From Endozoicomonas elysicola (GTDB lineage Bacteria; Pseudomonadota; Gammaproteobacteria; Pseudomonadales; Endozoicomonadaceae), in assembly GCF_000710775.1 (NCBI RefSeq), contig NZ_JOJP01000001.1:5280027-5344026 (forward strand): a stretch of DNA of 64,000 bases, read 5' to 3'. The notes below the pieces were generated by a model that searched no databases, was not told the origin of the DNA, and saw only the letters and a list, made by a program, of their open reading frames with translations. Positions 36,428 to 45,332 of this stretch are shown here, piece after piece. Made by a program: the position numbers and the translations under genes. How positions within the stretch are numbered: position 1 is the stretch's first letter; each line of letters opens with the position of its first letter.

Positions 36428-38374
36428 TCACAACGATTCAGGACGCCCAAGATAGTAACCCTGCCCACCCGCAACCCCCAGCTGCTTTAAAGCCTCCCAC
36501 TCTTCCTCACTTTCAATGCCTTGAGCAAGCACACCTATATCCCTGGACTCAGCCAGCATCGAAAGAGTTCTGATATAAAGCTGATTTTCGTAACTGGAAG
36601 TAATCTCTCTGGCAAAACTGCCATCCACCTTTAAGTAGTGGGCATTAATAATCTGAAGAAAGGTCAGAGCCTGACTGGCAACCCCAAAGTGATCAATAGA
36701 GAACTGGCATCCTGTTTCAACCAGCTTATCCACTCGCTCAGCTACCCTATCGCCCACAAGCAACAGTGTCCGCTCAGGTGTTTCAAGAATTAAACGTCTG
36801 GCCAGGTCCTGACGAAGCTTGAGAGCATCCAGTAACCAGTGATAGAAATCATCATCCACCAGTGAATAAGGAGAGATATTCAGGCAGTAGAGCTGATAAT
36901 CGTCTCGCTCATCAATATAATCAGCAAGCGTAAAAAATACGGCTCGATCAAACTCGGCATAAAGGTCATAGCGCTCGACAATGGGCAAGAAAGAGTCCGC
37001 AGGTACAAGATCACCATCCAAATTCAGTCGAGCAAGTACTTCTGTAAATGCGACATCACCATTAATGTCCAGAACCGGCTGCCCATACAGCTCAATATTT
37101 CCCTGTGACATCAAGGCTTCCAGCTTTTCGAGCCACTGTTTATCACTCCACCGCATGTATGGATAGGCAGTCTCACCACTGACATCTGAAACATCCCAGC
37201 AATTCTTCACCCAGACCTCGAGTTCGAGCAATTGCTTGTCACCATGATCCAGAAGGAACTCTGGCTTACAGAGCCCCTGGTGAGTCACCGACGCAATATG
37301 CAAACAGTTGCTGCCTTCGGCAGTGGAGAAAAACTCCATAGAAGCCAGAACCCGGAAAAGCAGCTCGGTAATCCTGCGATTTTCACTCATACCACAGGCT
37401 GGCACAAAAACCGTAAAACTCGAACCACTTCTCCTGCCAGAAAAAGCCTCCGGCCATGGCAACAGGGTTTTACCAATCCAGTGGCTGATATTGACCAATA
37501 ACTCATCGACAAACTTCTGGCCATGATTCCGGTTCAACAGCTCCAACTCCCTGACCTGAATCATAATAAGGCTTCCGCCTGCTCCACCGGTCTCTTCACT
37601 CAAAGCGGTATTCATCCGACTTTTGAAGGCCTTACGATTCAGTATTCCTGTCAGGGGATCTTTAACGGATTTGCGACGCAGTTCCTCAGTTAGAGCCACT
37701 TTTTCAGAGAAGGCTTTTTCCAACTTCCCGGCCATCCGATTCATTGCCTGAACAACTCTGCGTAGATCACGAGTCTTTGGAAGCTCTGGCTGGATTTCAA
37801 AATGCCGCTCACAAATTCGGTTTGCCTGATGCTCCATCCTTTTCAAAGGCCGAAGTACAGCACCCAAAAGAATATTTAAACCGATGATGGCAAACAACAA
37901 ACCTGCACTGAATAGCAGTGCATCGCCGCTAACCTTGGACCAGAGACTCCGATAGGCATAACCTGGATGGCTGGCCACCAGAAGCTGTCCGATTGGTACC
38001 CAGCCGCTGTTAATCTCACTGGTCACTTCCGGAGCCTCCAGATCCACCAGTTTCACAAACCAGTCAGGAACCCCTTCCAGAGTGACAGGGTGCTCACTGT
38101 TCACAAGCACATTGCCAGACATATCCACAAAGCGAATCTGGCGGTAATAGCCATGATCGAACACCGCATCAATCATCGAGTCAACTGTGGCAACGTTATC
38201 AACACCGGTTGAAGCAATGGCAACCCCTAGAGAGGTTGCAGTATCCTGAGCATGGGAATCCAACTGTTCCTGTAAATAATGGCGGGCATCGCTTACCGTC
38301 AACGCAAAGCTGCCGGCAAACAGCAGAATCAAAAGCAGCGTTAACGATAGAGCCAGTTCACGAAGTAGTGTCAT
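36428..38374 (-). CDS. lapD: LapD-type c-di-GMP receptor (degenerate GGDEF-EAL)
   Basis: 648 residues. In the LapD system the protein reads c-di-GMP inside the cell and holds the protease LapG through its periplasmic domain. Seen here: membrane helix 1 (residues about 8-28), a periplasmic LapD/MoxY domain (about 30-150), helix 2 (about 152-175), HAMP, then GGDEF and EAL domains. Both enzymatic motifs are degenerate: RRSGSSF stands where GGDEF should be, and the EAL motif reads EVLAR. This fits a binding-only receptor. It follows lapG by 42 bp on the same strand. Confidence 0.94.
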   Translation of the reverse strand: MTLLRELALSLTLLLILLFAGSFALTVSDARHYLQEQLDSHAQDTATSLGVAIASTGVDNVATVDSMIDAVFDHGYYRQIRFVDMSGNVLVNSEHPVTLEGVPDWFVKLVDLEAPEVTSEINSGWVPIGQLLVASHPGYAYRSLWSKVSGDALLFSAGLLFAIIGLNILLGAVLRPLKRMEHQANRICERHFEIQPELPKTRDLRRVVQAMNRMAGKLEKAFSEKVALTEELRRKSVKDPLTGILNRKAFKSRMNTALSEETGGAGGSLIMIQVRELELLNRNHGQKFVDELLVNISHWIGKTLLPWPEAFSGRRSGSSFTVFVPACGMSENRRITELLFRVLASMEFFSTAEGSNCLHIASVTHQGLCKPEFLLDHGDKQLLELEVWVKNCWDVSDVSGETAYPYMRWSDKQWLEKLEALMSQGNIELYGQPVLDINGDVAFTEVLARLNLDGDLVPADSFLPIVERYDLYAEFDRAVFFTLADYIDERDDYQLYCLNISPYSLVDDDFYHWLLDALKLRQDLARRLILETPERTLLLVGDRVAERVDKLVETGCQFSIDHFGVASQALTFLQIINAHYLKVDGSFAREITSSYENQLYIRTLSMLAESRDIGVLAQGIESEEEWEALKQLGVAGGQGYYLGRPESL

Positions 38375-38416
38375 GGTGGCATCCCTGCACTTTCGTTTGG
38401 AGGGGTAGCAAAATCA

Positions 38417-39088
38417 TTAGCTATTCCCCTCATTCAGTTTTCCCTGGCTATTTGATTTCTGCAGGCGCCTTCGCAGCTCAGTCCAGGTTTTGATTTTGCT
38501 TGACTCTCCAACTCTGACCCCTTCCCCGCGCTGACGGGATAACCAGAGCCCATCCCCATTAAAATTATACACAGGCACCAGGTCTTTTCGATTACTGGCA
38601 GGTCGAATCTCACTGATCAGGTTATCCAGAATCAATGGTTCCTCTCCCGGGCTAGCAAAGTAACTGAGTACCATGTGGGCCTGATCAAGCTCTACAGCCT
38701 TGACATAAGTAATCCTTAACTTCTCGTCAGAGACCCCCATCTCACGAAGCGTAAAATACTTGGCAATTGAGAAGTCCTCACAATCGCCAGCGCCACTGGC
38801 CAGGAATTCCACAGGGGTCGCCCAGAAATCCTCTTCACCCCAGTGGTCAATATCATTCATAAAACGCATCCGGTTAAAAAAGTCATTCACCTCAACCAGT
38901 TTTTGCGGCTCAGACAGATTCTGGCTATAAGTCATCAAATTCTGCCAGTGGTTAAGCCTCTCAACCGCTGCTATACCATAAAGGCTTCTGGCACTTTCGA
39001 TTAATGCGTTGCCCACAACCAGATCCCCAGCCAATACGACAGCAAAGAACAAATGTCCCCATTTGGATGGAAGAAAGTGAAGTAGCAT
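38417..39088 (-). CDS. lapG: LapG-type periplasmic cysteine protease (BTLCP)
   Basis: Bacterial transglutaminase-like cysteine protease that cleaves large LapA-type adhesins and releases biofilm cells when c-di-GMP is low. The Cys-His-Asp triad is seen in ASGAGDCEDFSIAKYF, LDQAHMVLSYF and EPLILDNLIS. I place the start at the ATG at 39088, which leaves a hydrophobic export segment (LFFAVVLAGDLVVG); the frame is open back to a TTG at 39166. Forms an operon with lapD. No LapA-like adhesin or type I secretion genes lie in the window. Confidence 0.92.
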   Translation of the reverse strand: MLLHFLPSKWGHLFFAVVLAGDLVVGNALIESARSLYGIAAVERLNHWQNLMTYSQNLSEPQKLVEVNDFFNRMRFMNDIDHWGEEDFWATPVEFLASGAGDCEDFSIAKYFTLREMGVSDEKLRITYVKAVELDQAHMVLSYFASPGEEPLILDNLISEIRPASNRKDLVPVYNFNGDGLWLSRQRGEGVRVGESSKIKTWTELRRRLQKSNSQGKLNEGNS

Positions 39089-39181
39089 CCAGAATATTAC
39101 CAACTGATTCCTGATCCTATATAGAATCGGCCGCGCTAAGGGAGTACTGTAAGGAAAAACCGTCAAAAGACGATAACAGGG

Positions 39182-39211
39182 TTGGCGGCTGACGAATTCT
39201 ATGCGTATAAT
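39182..39211 (+). promoter_or_regulatory. Promoter of the tRNA gene
   Basis: TTGGCG at 39182-39187 and consensus TATAAT at 39206-39211, 18 bp apart, ending 15 bp before the tRNA 5' end. Confidence 0.75.
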
Positions 39212-39226
39212 CCAATCCGCTTTACA

Positions 39227-39303
<77 letters not shown>

Positions 39304-39923
39304 TTCAATTGTATTATTTCATGAGCAAAAGGATTGTGATATCAAGCTCCTTGCTGCTCACCCCAAACACACGTTCTGATTTAAGCTTTAACAAAGCACT
39401 CCGATACATCGAGCCCTGCCCTAAGATTTTTCCTTGTATTCATAGCTGTAAACTATTGATAGGCTAGCCATCAGATTATATGCTGCCTCTCAATCCAAGG
39501 AAGCATGAGTCACGTTTGAATGCGCTCATTAAGCAGAAAAAACAACCAGTGCTCGACACCATCATCCAAAAACGAAGAAAAATCAGGAAATATTGATTAC
39601 CTTGATACTCCGACATGCATGTTGCACAGAGAAACTTCGGAGACGCTCATCAACAAAAGATCTTCCACCTGGAATAAAATACTTGAAAGAATAAAGAACT
39701 TATTATTTTCAAAATAATACCCATGCCATAAGACTTCACCTTTTCTCTGAGTCAGCCATAATCGATAACCGAAGAATTTTAAGTGTTCTGACTCAGAACG
39801 CATGATCAAGCTCAATGGAAAAAAGCAGAATATAAAGGAAAATCTGATAGAGGCTCTTTCTTACAATCATTGGTACAGAACTAAATAATCAAGTTCTCAC
39901 TGCCATTCTTAAATTGGAATTAA
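39304..39923. other. Gene-poor stretch, 620 bp
   Basis: Between the tRNA and the SGNH esterase gene. The longest frame (39520-39717, 65 codons, polar and basic at its end) has no convincing ribosome site and no recognisable product; it may be a gene remnant. No phage attachment site or integrase is seen beside the tRNA. Confidence 0.5.
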
Positions 39924-40547
39924 ATGAAAACGATTCTTTGTTTTGGCGATTCAAATACCTGGGGAGCCATACCCGGAGAAAATCGCAGATACAGTCATCA
40001 GGAACGATGGCCAGCGTTGTTAAGAGGTTTGCTCCCTACTGACTGGCATATCATTGAAGAAGGCCAGCCCGGAAGAACCACCGTATTTGATGACCCTTTC
40101 GAGGGAAATAAGAATGGTTTGAAATATTTAAGACCATGCCTGGAGTCCCATCATCCTGACCTCGTCGTCATCATGCTGGGTACAAATGATCTAAAGCACC
40201 GATTTGGGCTTTCAGCCAGTGACATATCCCGTGGTGCTGCTCGATTGGTTGAAGAAGTATATCAATTCACATCATTAGCCATAGATAAACACCCAAAAGT
40301 TCTATTGGTTGCACCGCCTCCGGTAAAAGAGGCTGGACCTCATAGAGATATGTTTATTGGTGCGGAGGAAAAATCGAAAGCGTTGGCAAAATTTTATGCA
40401 TTGCGTGCCGATGAATTGAAGTGTGCTTTTTTTGATGCAGGCTTTGTTGTTGAGTCCTGTCCGATTGAAGGTATTCACTGGCAGGTTGAGCAGCATAAAA
40501 ATATGGCTTCAGCTGTCTCGATTAAAATTCTTTCATTATTTAGCTAA
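39924..40547 (+). CDS. SGNH-hydrolase esterase/acyltransferase (MsAcT/arylesterase type)
   Basis: 207 residues, cytoplasmic (no signal peptide). Starts MKTILCFGDSNTWGAIPGE with the nucleophile Ser in GDSNTWG, then IIEEGQPGRTTVFDDP (Gly), VIMLGTNDLKHRFG (Asn) and GIHW with the Asp-x-x-His-like end. The block order matches the mycobacterial acyltransferase MsAcT and related arylesterases. It converges with the nanA operon on the opposite strand and could remove O-acetyl groups from imported sugars, but that role is inferred from position alone. Confidence 0.85.
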   Translation: MKTILCFGDSNTWGAIPGENRRYSHQERWPALLRGLLPTDWHIIEEGQPGRTTVFDDPFEGNKNGLKYLRPCLESHHPDLVVIMLGTNDLKHRFGLSASDISRGAARLVEEVYQFTSLAIDKHPKVLLVAPPPVKEAGPHRDMFIGAEEKSKALAKFYALRADELKCAFFDAGFVVESCPIEGIHWQVEQHKNMASAVSIKILSLFS

Positions 40548-40593
40548 CTCTTCTGCACCGTTGATCCATTCTTTATCAGCCATTCCAAACTCA

Positions 40594-40628
40594 TTAAAAA
40601 GCCCCATTACCATTAGGTAACGGGGCTT
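40594..40628 (-). terminator. Terminator of the nan operon
   Basis: AAGCCCC/GGGGCTT outer arms and TTACC/GGTAA inner arms close over a 4-nt loop. On the minus strand it ends in TTTTT, correct for termination after nanA. On the plus strand the T-tract is short. Confidence 0.85.
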
Positions 40629-40649
40629 GATGGGGACAGTCTTTTCAAC

Positions 40650-41561
40650 TTATACGCAGCGGTTCATATGCTCCATAAAACCGGCTGCCTGCATTTTTGC
40701 AACGACATCTTCTTTCTGTTCTGCAGTCAGCGCACGAATTGGCTGACGTGGGTCACCCACATCAATGCCATGCAACGCCATGGCGGCTTTACCTGCTGCA
40801 ACACCACCGTATTGAACCAGAACACGAATCAGCGCGATAACCTTGTTCATCAAAGTGCTGACTGTTTCCTGATCACCACGGTTAAAGGCATCAATAATAT
40901 CGAGATACAAAGGAGCAGCGTAATTGTAAGTACTGCCAACAGCGCCAATGGCACCAACAGCCAGACCACCTGGCAGGAACTCATCAACACCAAAAGGAAT
41001 ATCAAATTTGCCTTCGCACACACGAACACAACGCTGGAATTCATAAAGGTCAACATGGTTGAACTTGATACCCGCCAGATTTGGAATCACCTTATCGGCT
41101 TTTTCAAGGAACTGTTCCATGTCGTGCATTACACCAGACATACCGGAATGGTAGTAATAGAAGGCCTTGCTCGGTGCGGCAGCAGCAATCTTGGCACAGT
41201 AATCTACCAGGTCATCGACAGAGCCTGGCTTGAAAAAACACGGAGCGATAACCGATGTAGCAAAAATATCCAGAGTTTCTGCATGGCGTGTTAATTCAAG
41301 CGTATCTGCAATAGACAAAGCACCGGTATGAAGAGTAATGCTCAGTTGTCCTTTTGACGCAGCTACCCAGCGTTCAGCAACCGCTTTACGCTCTTCAACA
41401 GAGCAGTTAACCCCTTCTCCAGTGGTACCGCAGACATAAACACCACGGACGCCCTGCTTAATCAGAAGTGTAGCAATCTGATCAATCACAGGCAGGTTCA
41501 CATCACCATTGGCATCAAAAGGGGTATGAGGTGCGGCAATCAGGCCTTCAAGCTTATTCAT
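40650..41561 (-). CDS. nanA: N-acetylneuraminate lyase
   Basis: Splits Neu5Ac into ManNAc and pyruvate. The protein is about 303 residues from the ATG at 41561; a second ATG four codons upstream has a poorer ribosome site. DHDPS-family TIM barrel with GTTGEGVNCSVEER near residue 46, the catalytic Tyr in AFYYYHSGMSG and the Schiff-base Lys in LAGIKFNHVDLYEF, a form typical of true sialate lyases. Last gene of the minus-strand operon nanE-nanK-nanQ-nanA, followed by a clear terminator. Confidence 0.96.
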   Translation of the reverse strand: MNKLEGLIAAPHTPFDANGDVNLPVIDQIATLLIKQGVRGVYVCGTTGEGVNCSVEERKAVAERWVAASKGQLSITLHTGALSIADTLELTRHAETLDIFATSVIAPCFFKPGSVDDLVDYCAKIAAAAPSKAFYYYHSGMSGVMHDMEQFLEKADKVIPNLAGIKFNHVDLYEFQRCVRVCEGKFDIPFGVDEFLPGGLAVGAIGAVGSTYNYAAPLYLDIIDAFNRGDQETVSTLMNKVIALIRVLVQYGGVAAGKAAMALHGIDVGDPRQPIRALTAEQKEDVVAKMQAAGFMEHMNRCV

Positions 41562-41628
41562 TATGGTTTCCATTTCTCTTTACAGCATTGAAATGTTCAA
41601 CATCAATTAAACGACGTTGAATTAATAT

Positions 41629-42096
41629 TTATAAAGACGCTAGTCGACCAGCAACTTTGGCTACAATCTTTTTCACGGGAACGCTGTCATCACCACACTG
41701 CAGACCCACCAGGTGAGGTTCCCCGGGAAGAAATACAGCAAACCAGCCAGCCTTTAATACAAACTGAGTCTGAATATTTCCCTGATACAGAATCGCATCA
41801 CCTTCGGCATCATATGCCTTGGTTACTTCCAGCAGGCTTTCTTCATTATGTCCAATGACCTCTTCACCAGAGATCATCAAATGAACGTCAATGTACTCTT
41901 TATGGGATTCAAAGAAGCAATCCGACTCCAGTTTGCTGTTGTATGCATTGCAATTGAGGAATAACGTCTTCTCATCAATCACAATCTGGCCAGGTTCAAA
42001 GGTTTCAGAAGTAACAGGTGCCATTGCTTCCAGCGCGCCATAGAGCCAGGGTAAACCGCGGTACTTCTCTTTATTGCTGATATGATCAAAAATCAT
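41629..42096 (-). CDS. nanQ: YhcH/NanQ-type sialic acid anomerase
   Basis: 155 residues of the YhcH/YjgK/YiaL family. Start at 42096 (MIFDHISNKEKYR) lies 9 nt after GGAG. Metal-site residues of the cupin-like barrel are in CFFESHKEYIDVHLMISGEE and AVFLPGEPHLVGL. E. coli YhcH (NanQ) speeds interconversion of sialic-acid anomers in the cytoplasm. Placement between nanK and nanA agrees with that job. Confidence 0.93.
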   Translation of the reverse strand: MIFDHISNKEKYRGLPWLYGALEAMAPVTSETFEPGQIVIDEKTLFLNCNAYNSKLESDCFFESHKEYIDVHLMISGEEVIGHNEESLLEVTKAYDAEGDAILYQGNIQTQFVLKAGWFAVFLPGEPHLVGLQCGDDSVPVKKIVAKVAGRLASL

Positions 42097-42141
42097 GAAA
42101 TCACTCTCCAACGGTCGATATAAAAAACTCGTAATTCTTTT

Positions 42142-43038
42142 TTATTGAGCGGCACATTCTTGAGAAGCCTGTTCTTGCTCGGCCCAGAGTGCCGCACCTT
42201 TCAGGCCCGCTTCATGGCCCAGTTGAGCCAGCTGGAGATCAACCTGAAACAAGGGTGGTTGCTGCTCCATAAAATGATGAACTCTTTCCAGATAACCTTC
42301 AGCAAGACCAACACTGCCACCAATCACGGCAACTTCTATATCCAATAGCGCTCTCAAATTCCCCAGAAGCTCTGCTATGGCTTGAGCGGAACGATCAATA
42401 ACCATCCGGGCATCCTGCTCACCCTGGTGGTAACGTTCAAAAACGGCTTTTGCATCCAGGTCGGTTTTATAAAGATCACTGGCTAACTGGCCAATTGCGG
42501 TGCCTGAGGCTAATGCTTCAACACACCCTGAACGCCCACACCCGCACGTCGGGCCATTAACATCCAGCGTCATATGTCCAGCATGCCCCGCCAGACCACT
42601 CATACCTGTCAGTAATTCCCCATTAATGATCAGACCTGCCCCAACCCCAGTAGAAACGGTGATGAACGCCATATTTCTGCAATTCTTTTCAGCTAACTGG
42701 CAATATTCTCCCCAGGCTGCTGCCTGGGCATCATTCAAGAGTTTGACCGGTAGACCACTGATATTTTCGAGAACAGATTGCAGAGGAAAGTCATTCAGCC
42801 CTCCCAGATTGTCAGGATTAACGGCAGTTAACCGCCCCTGATTGATAATGCCGGTAGATGCCACAACAATGGAGGTAGCCTTTGAAAGTAACGGAGTGAT
42901 CAACTGCTCAAGAGCAACAATGAGATCACTGGCTGCTCCACTTTTTGGAGTACTGGCTCGCCGCCCATCGATAAGATTACTGTCGCTTATTAAGGATGCA
43001 GAAAGCTTGGTGCCACCAATATCAATCGCAATAATCAT
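42142..43038 (-). CDS. nanK: N-acetylmannosamine kinase (ROK family)
   Basis: 298 residues; phosphorylates ManNAc to ManNAc-6-P. N-terminal phosphate loop MIIAIDIGGTKLSASL, ROK block GVGAGLIINGELLTG, and the zinc site GHAGHMTLDV then TCGCGRSGCVEALASG with His and three Cys. ROK members also include glucokinases; context between nanE and nanQ sets the specificity. Twelve base pairs separate it from nanE, so the two are co-translated from one mRNA. Confidence 0.95.
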   Translation of the reverse strand: MIIAIDIGGTKLSASLISDSNLIDGRRASTPKSGAASDLIVALEQLITPLLSKATSIVVASTGIINQGRLTAVNPDNLGGLNDFPLQSVLENISGLPVKLLNDAQAAAWGEYCQLAEKNCRNMAFITVSTGVGAGLIINGELLTGMSGLAGHAGHMTLDVNGPTCGCGRSGCVEALASGTAIGQLASDLYKTDLDAKAVFERYHQGEQDARMVIDRSAQAIAELLGNLRALLDIEVAVIGGSVGLAEGYLERVHHFMEQQPPLFQVDLQLAQLGHEAGLKGAALWAEQEQASQECAAQ

Positions 43039-43050
43039 GACTACCCTTCA

Positions 43051-43743
43051 CTACTTTTCTACAATCAGAGAGGCTTCATCAATGGCATCGCAGAACCATT
43101 GGCAAATATGCTCAACACGAGTAATGGCTGAACCCACGGTAACGCAGTAGGCACCTTCACTGATTGCCTTGCTGGCTAGCTCTGGCTGATTAAAACGACC
43201 TTCAGCGACCACTTGATAACCACGCTCAGCCAGATCACGAATCAATTGATAATCAGGTTCTTTGGGAACAGGACCACCGGTATACCCGGACATCGTTGTT
43301 CCAATCAGCTCCACTCCCATTTCGGCAGCCAGAATTCCATCTTCGAGCGTGGCGCAGTCAGCCATGGCTATACATCCGGAGCGATGGATGGCTGCTACCA
43401 ACTCTGATGTAGCAACCGGACGCTTTCTTTGAGTCGCGTCATAGGCAATAACCTTTGCTCCGGCCTCAGCCAGCGCATAAACATCCTCCAGAAATGGCGT
43501 AATCCGAACTTCACTGTCTGGTAAGTCACGCTTCACAATACCTACAACAGGAATATCAAGTACTTTGGCAACCTCTGCTACATTGATAACACCCTGTATC
43601 CTTACCGCAGCGGCTCCTCCCTCTCGACAAGCCAGAGCCATTCGGGTAATGGCTTCAGGCGTGTCCATAGGACCGTTATCAACGGGCTGGCATGAAGCGA
43701 TCAATTGATGATCCAGCTGCTTCAGAATGTATTTTTTATCCAT
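43051..43743 (-). CDS. nanE: N-acetylmannosamine-6-phosphate 2-epimerase
   Basis: 230 residues of the NanE TIM barrel; turns ManNAc-6-P into GlcNAc-6-P. Blocks SCQPVDNGPMDTPEAITRMA, PVVGIVKRDLPDSEVRITPF, IAMADCATLEDGILAAEMG and LIGTTMSGYTGG are diagnostic. Start placed at the ATG at 43743; a TTG four codons upstream is less likely. First gene of the minus-strand nan operon, with two RpiR-type operator-like repeats in its upstream region. Confidence 0.96.
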   Translation of the reverse strand: MDKKYILKQLDHQLIASCQPVDNGPMDTPEAITRMALACREGGAAAVRIQGVINVAEVAKVLDIPVVGIVKRDLPDSEVRITPFLEDVYALAEAGAKVIAYDATQRKRPVATSELVAAIHRSGCIAMADCATLEDGILAAEMGVELIGTTMSGYTGGPVPKEPDYQLIRDLAERGYQVVAEGRFNQPELASKAISEGAYCVTVGSAITRVEHICQWFCDAIDEASLIVEK

Positions 43744-43829
43744 TTTGGTTACCAATGCACAATACTTGCTACTAACTCAGAGACTGAAAAATGGTCTTCA
43801 AGGCACAGTTATCTTTAAGAAAATGAACA

Positions 43830-43874
43830 TGAAGTAATATTTCGCTCTAAATATATCCATGAAGTAATACTACA
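43830..43874. promoter_or_regulatory. Candidate RpiR-family operator pair
   Basis: Two copies of CATGAAGTAATA lie exactly 30 bp apart (about three helical turns) between nanE and the first RpiR gene. Read on the minus strand the copy at 43860-43874 is TGTAGTATTACTTCA, 13 of 15 positions of the HexR/RpiR-type pseudo-palindrome TGTARTWWWATTACA. Its position suits repression of nanEKQA by the adjacent regulator; this is inference. Confidence 0.5.
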
Positions 43875-44042
43875 GCAAGCAATTTTATTGTGCATGATTT
43901 TTTCAACGATTTTTCTGTATTTTTACAAAGGTAAGTCACCTTCAAGTCATAGCAATTTATCTGAAAAATATGTTATCTGGTTCACAAAAAAGTAGGAATG
44001 ACTGACCGCTTTACGTTACATTCTGCAATATTATTTCAGGCC

Positions 44043-44084
44043 ATTGAGGTGCCGTTGACAGGATTCTGTCAACGGCACCTCAAT
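44043..44084 (+). promoter_or_regulatory. Perfect 19-bp hairpin before the first RpiR gene
   Basis: TTGAGGTGCCGTTGACAG and CTGTCAACGGCACCTCAA (plus one more A-T pair) surround a GATT loop. It is 118 bp before the ATG at 44202 and has no T-tract behind it, so it is not an ordinary terminator. A binding dyad, an RNA leader structure, or a remnant of a mobile element are all possible. Confidence 0.6.
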
Positions 44085-44201
44085 TCACTCCATGATCCGG
44101 GAACTACTGTCCACTGGGTGTTGCTTACTGCCTCTCTGGTAATTCCGAGTCTGTGTGATGTGTCGCAAAAACTTTGTTTACTATGGATAGGGAGAATTTT
44201 G

Positions 44202-45050
44202 ATGTCTTCACCCACAATAAAAGCTTCAGCGGGAGAGAACGTGCTCGCCAAGCTGCGTGGCCGAAAAATGCACTTATCCCCTGCCCTGATGAAAGTGGCT
44301 GAATATGTGATCAATGAGCCCCATAAAGTCATCCACCAGACACTGGTCGATCTGGCAGATAACTCCGGGTCCAGTGAAGCCAGTGTCGTGCGCTTTTGCC
44401 GTGATGCCGGTTATAGCAGCTTTGCCGCGTTTAAAATTGATCTGTCCATCAGCCTGTTGAAAGAGTCGCCACAAGTTGATGATAACGAAGATGACTGCGT
44501 GAAAAGCAGTCTGGCAAGAACCGTTAGCTCCCTTAATGATACCGCGACACTACTGGACAGGGAGTTACTCGATAAAACGGTAGAGTTAATCGGTCAGGCA
44601 GATAACATCTACTTTTTTGGTGTTGGAGCATCAGCAACCATCGCCACCTATGGTGAATACCGCATGATGCGCCTTGGCATGAAAACCCGGGCTCTGAATG
44701 ATATGCACAGCGCTGTCATGACAGCATCCTGTATGAGAAAGAATGATGCTGTTGTCCTGATTTCCGGCAGCGGTAACACTCAGGATGTCATCCATACAGC
44801 CTACAAAGCCAAAAAGCAGGGGAGTGCCATTATTGCCATTACCGGCAATACTCGTAGTGAACTCGCCAATATAGCCACACTCACCTTACATACTGCCGTC
44901 CCGGAGTCAGCATTCAGTGCTGGAGCTTTTTACTCCAAAGCGGCTCAAATGTTTGTGATTGACCTGATCGCCAACGGTATCCTGGGTAAATATCCAAAAC
45001 TGAAAGAAGCTGTATCTCGAACTGCAGAGTCCATTGTATTTAGTCAGTAG
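44202..45050 (+). CDS. RpiR-family transcriptional regulator, probable sialic acid regulator
   Basis: 282 residues from the ATG at 44202, chosen because GGGAG precedes it by 8 nt and the protein then begins just before the helix-turn-helix domain; an open frame runs 68 codons further upstream. N-terminal HTH_6 domain (HLSPALMKVAEYVI; HQTLVDLADNSGSSEASVVR, FCRDAGYSSF) and C-terminal SIS sugar-phosphate domain (IYFFGVGASATIA; VVLISGSGNTQDVIHTAY). In Vibrio the nan regulator is of this family and senses a ManNAc phosphate. Divergent from nanEKQA. Likely NanR-like, but the ligand is not proven. Confidence 0.9.
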   Translation: MSSPTIKASAGENVLAKLRGRKMHLSPALMKVAEYVINEPHKVIHQTLVDLADNSGSSEASVVRFCRDAGYSSFAAFKIDLSISLLKESPQVDDNEDDCVKSSLARTVSSLNDTATLLDRELLDKTVELIGQADNIYFFGVGASATIATYGEYRMMRLGMKTRALNDMHSAVMTASCMRKNDAVVLISGSGNTQDVIHTAYKAKKQGSAIIAITGNTRSELANIATLTLHTAVPESAFSAGAFYSKAAQMFVIDLIANGILGKYPKLKEAVSRTAESIVFSQ

Positions 45051-45087
45051 TACTGAAACTTAAGTTAATTCCCTCCCCCTTTATTCA

Positions 45088-45111
45088 GGCAGCCTGACCG
45101 ACCAGGCTGTC
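45088..45111 (+). terminator. Hairpin after the first RpiR gene
   Basis: GCAGCCTG and CAGGCTGT arms with a 6-nt loop, followed by CTCCTTTC. A weak terminator at about 40 bp after the stop. Confidence 0.5.
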
Positions 45112-45332
45112 TCCTTTCATGCTCATGACACCCCGCTAGAAAGACGTAACCCCTTGTTTATGTATAGCTTTTACTTTCATCATGTAAATATAAGTTAAAG
45201 ACAACCACACTGAACTGACAACAAATCCACACTTAAGAAAAAAATCTACAATATGACAAAGATCAATGAAATTAAACTTCACTCAATGTCTAATGCCTCC
45301 ACGAACTAACAAGACCCTGAGGGGAAATGGCA

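Noticed and set aside
39520-39717. 65-codon frame downstream of the tRNA
   Set aside because: Polar product without family, no ribosome site; kept only as a note on the gene-poor stretch.
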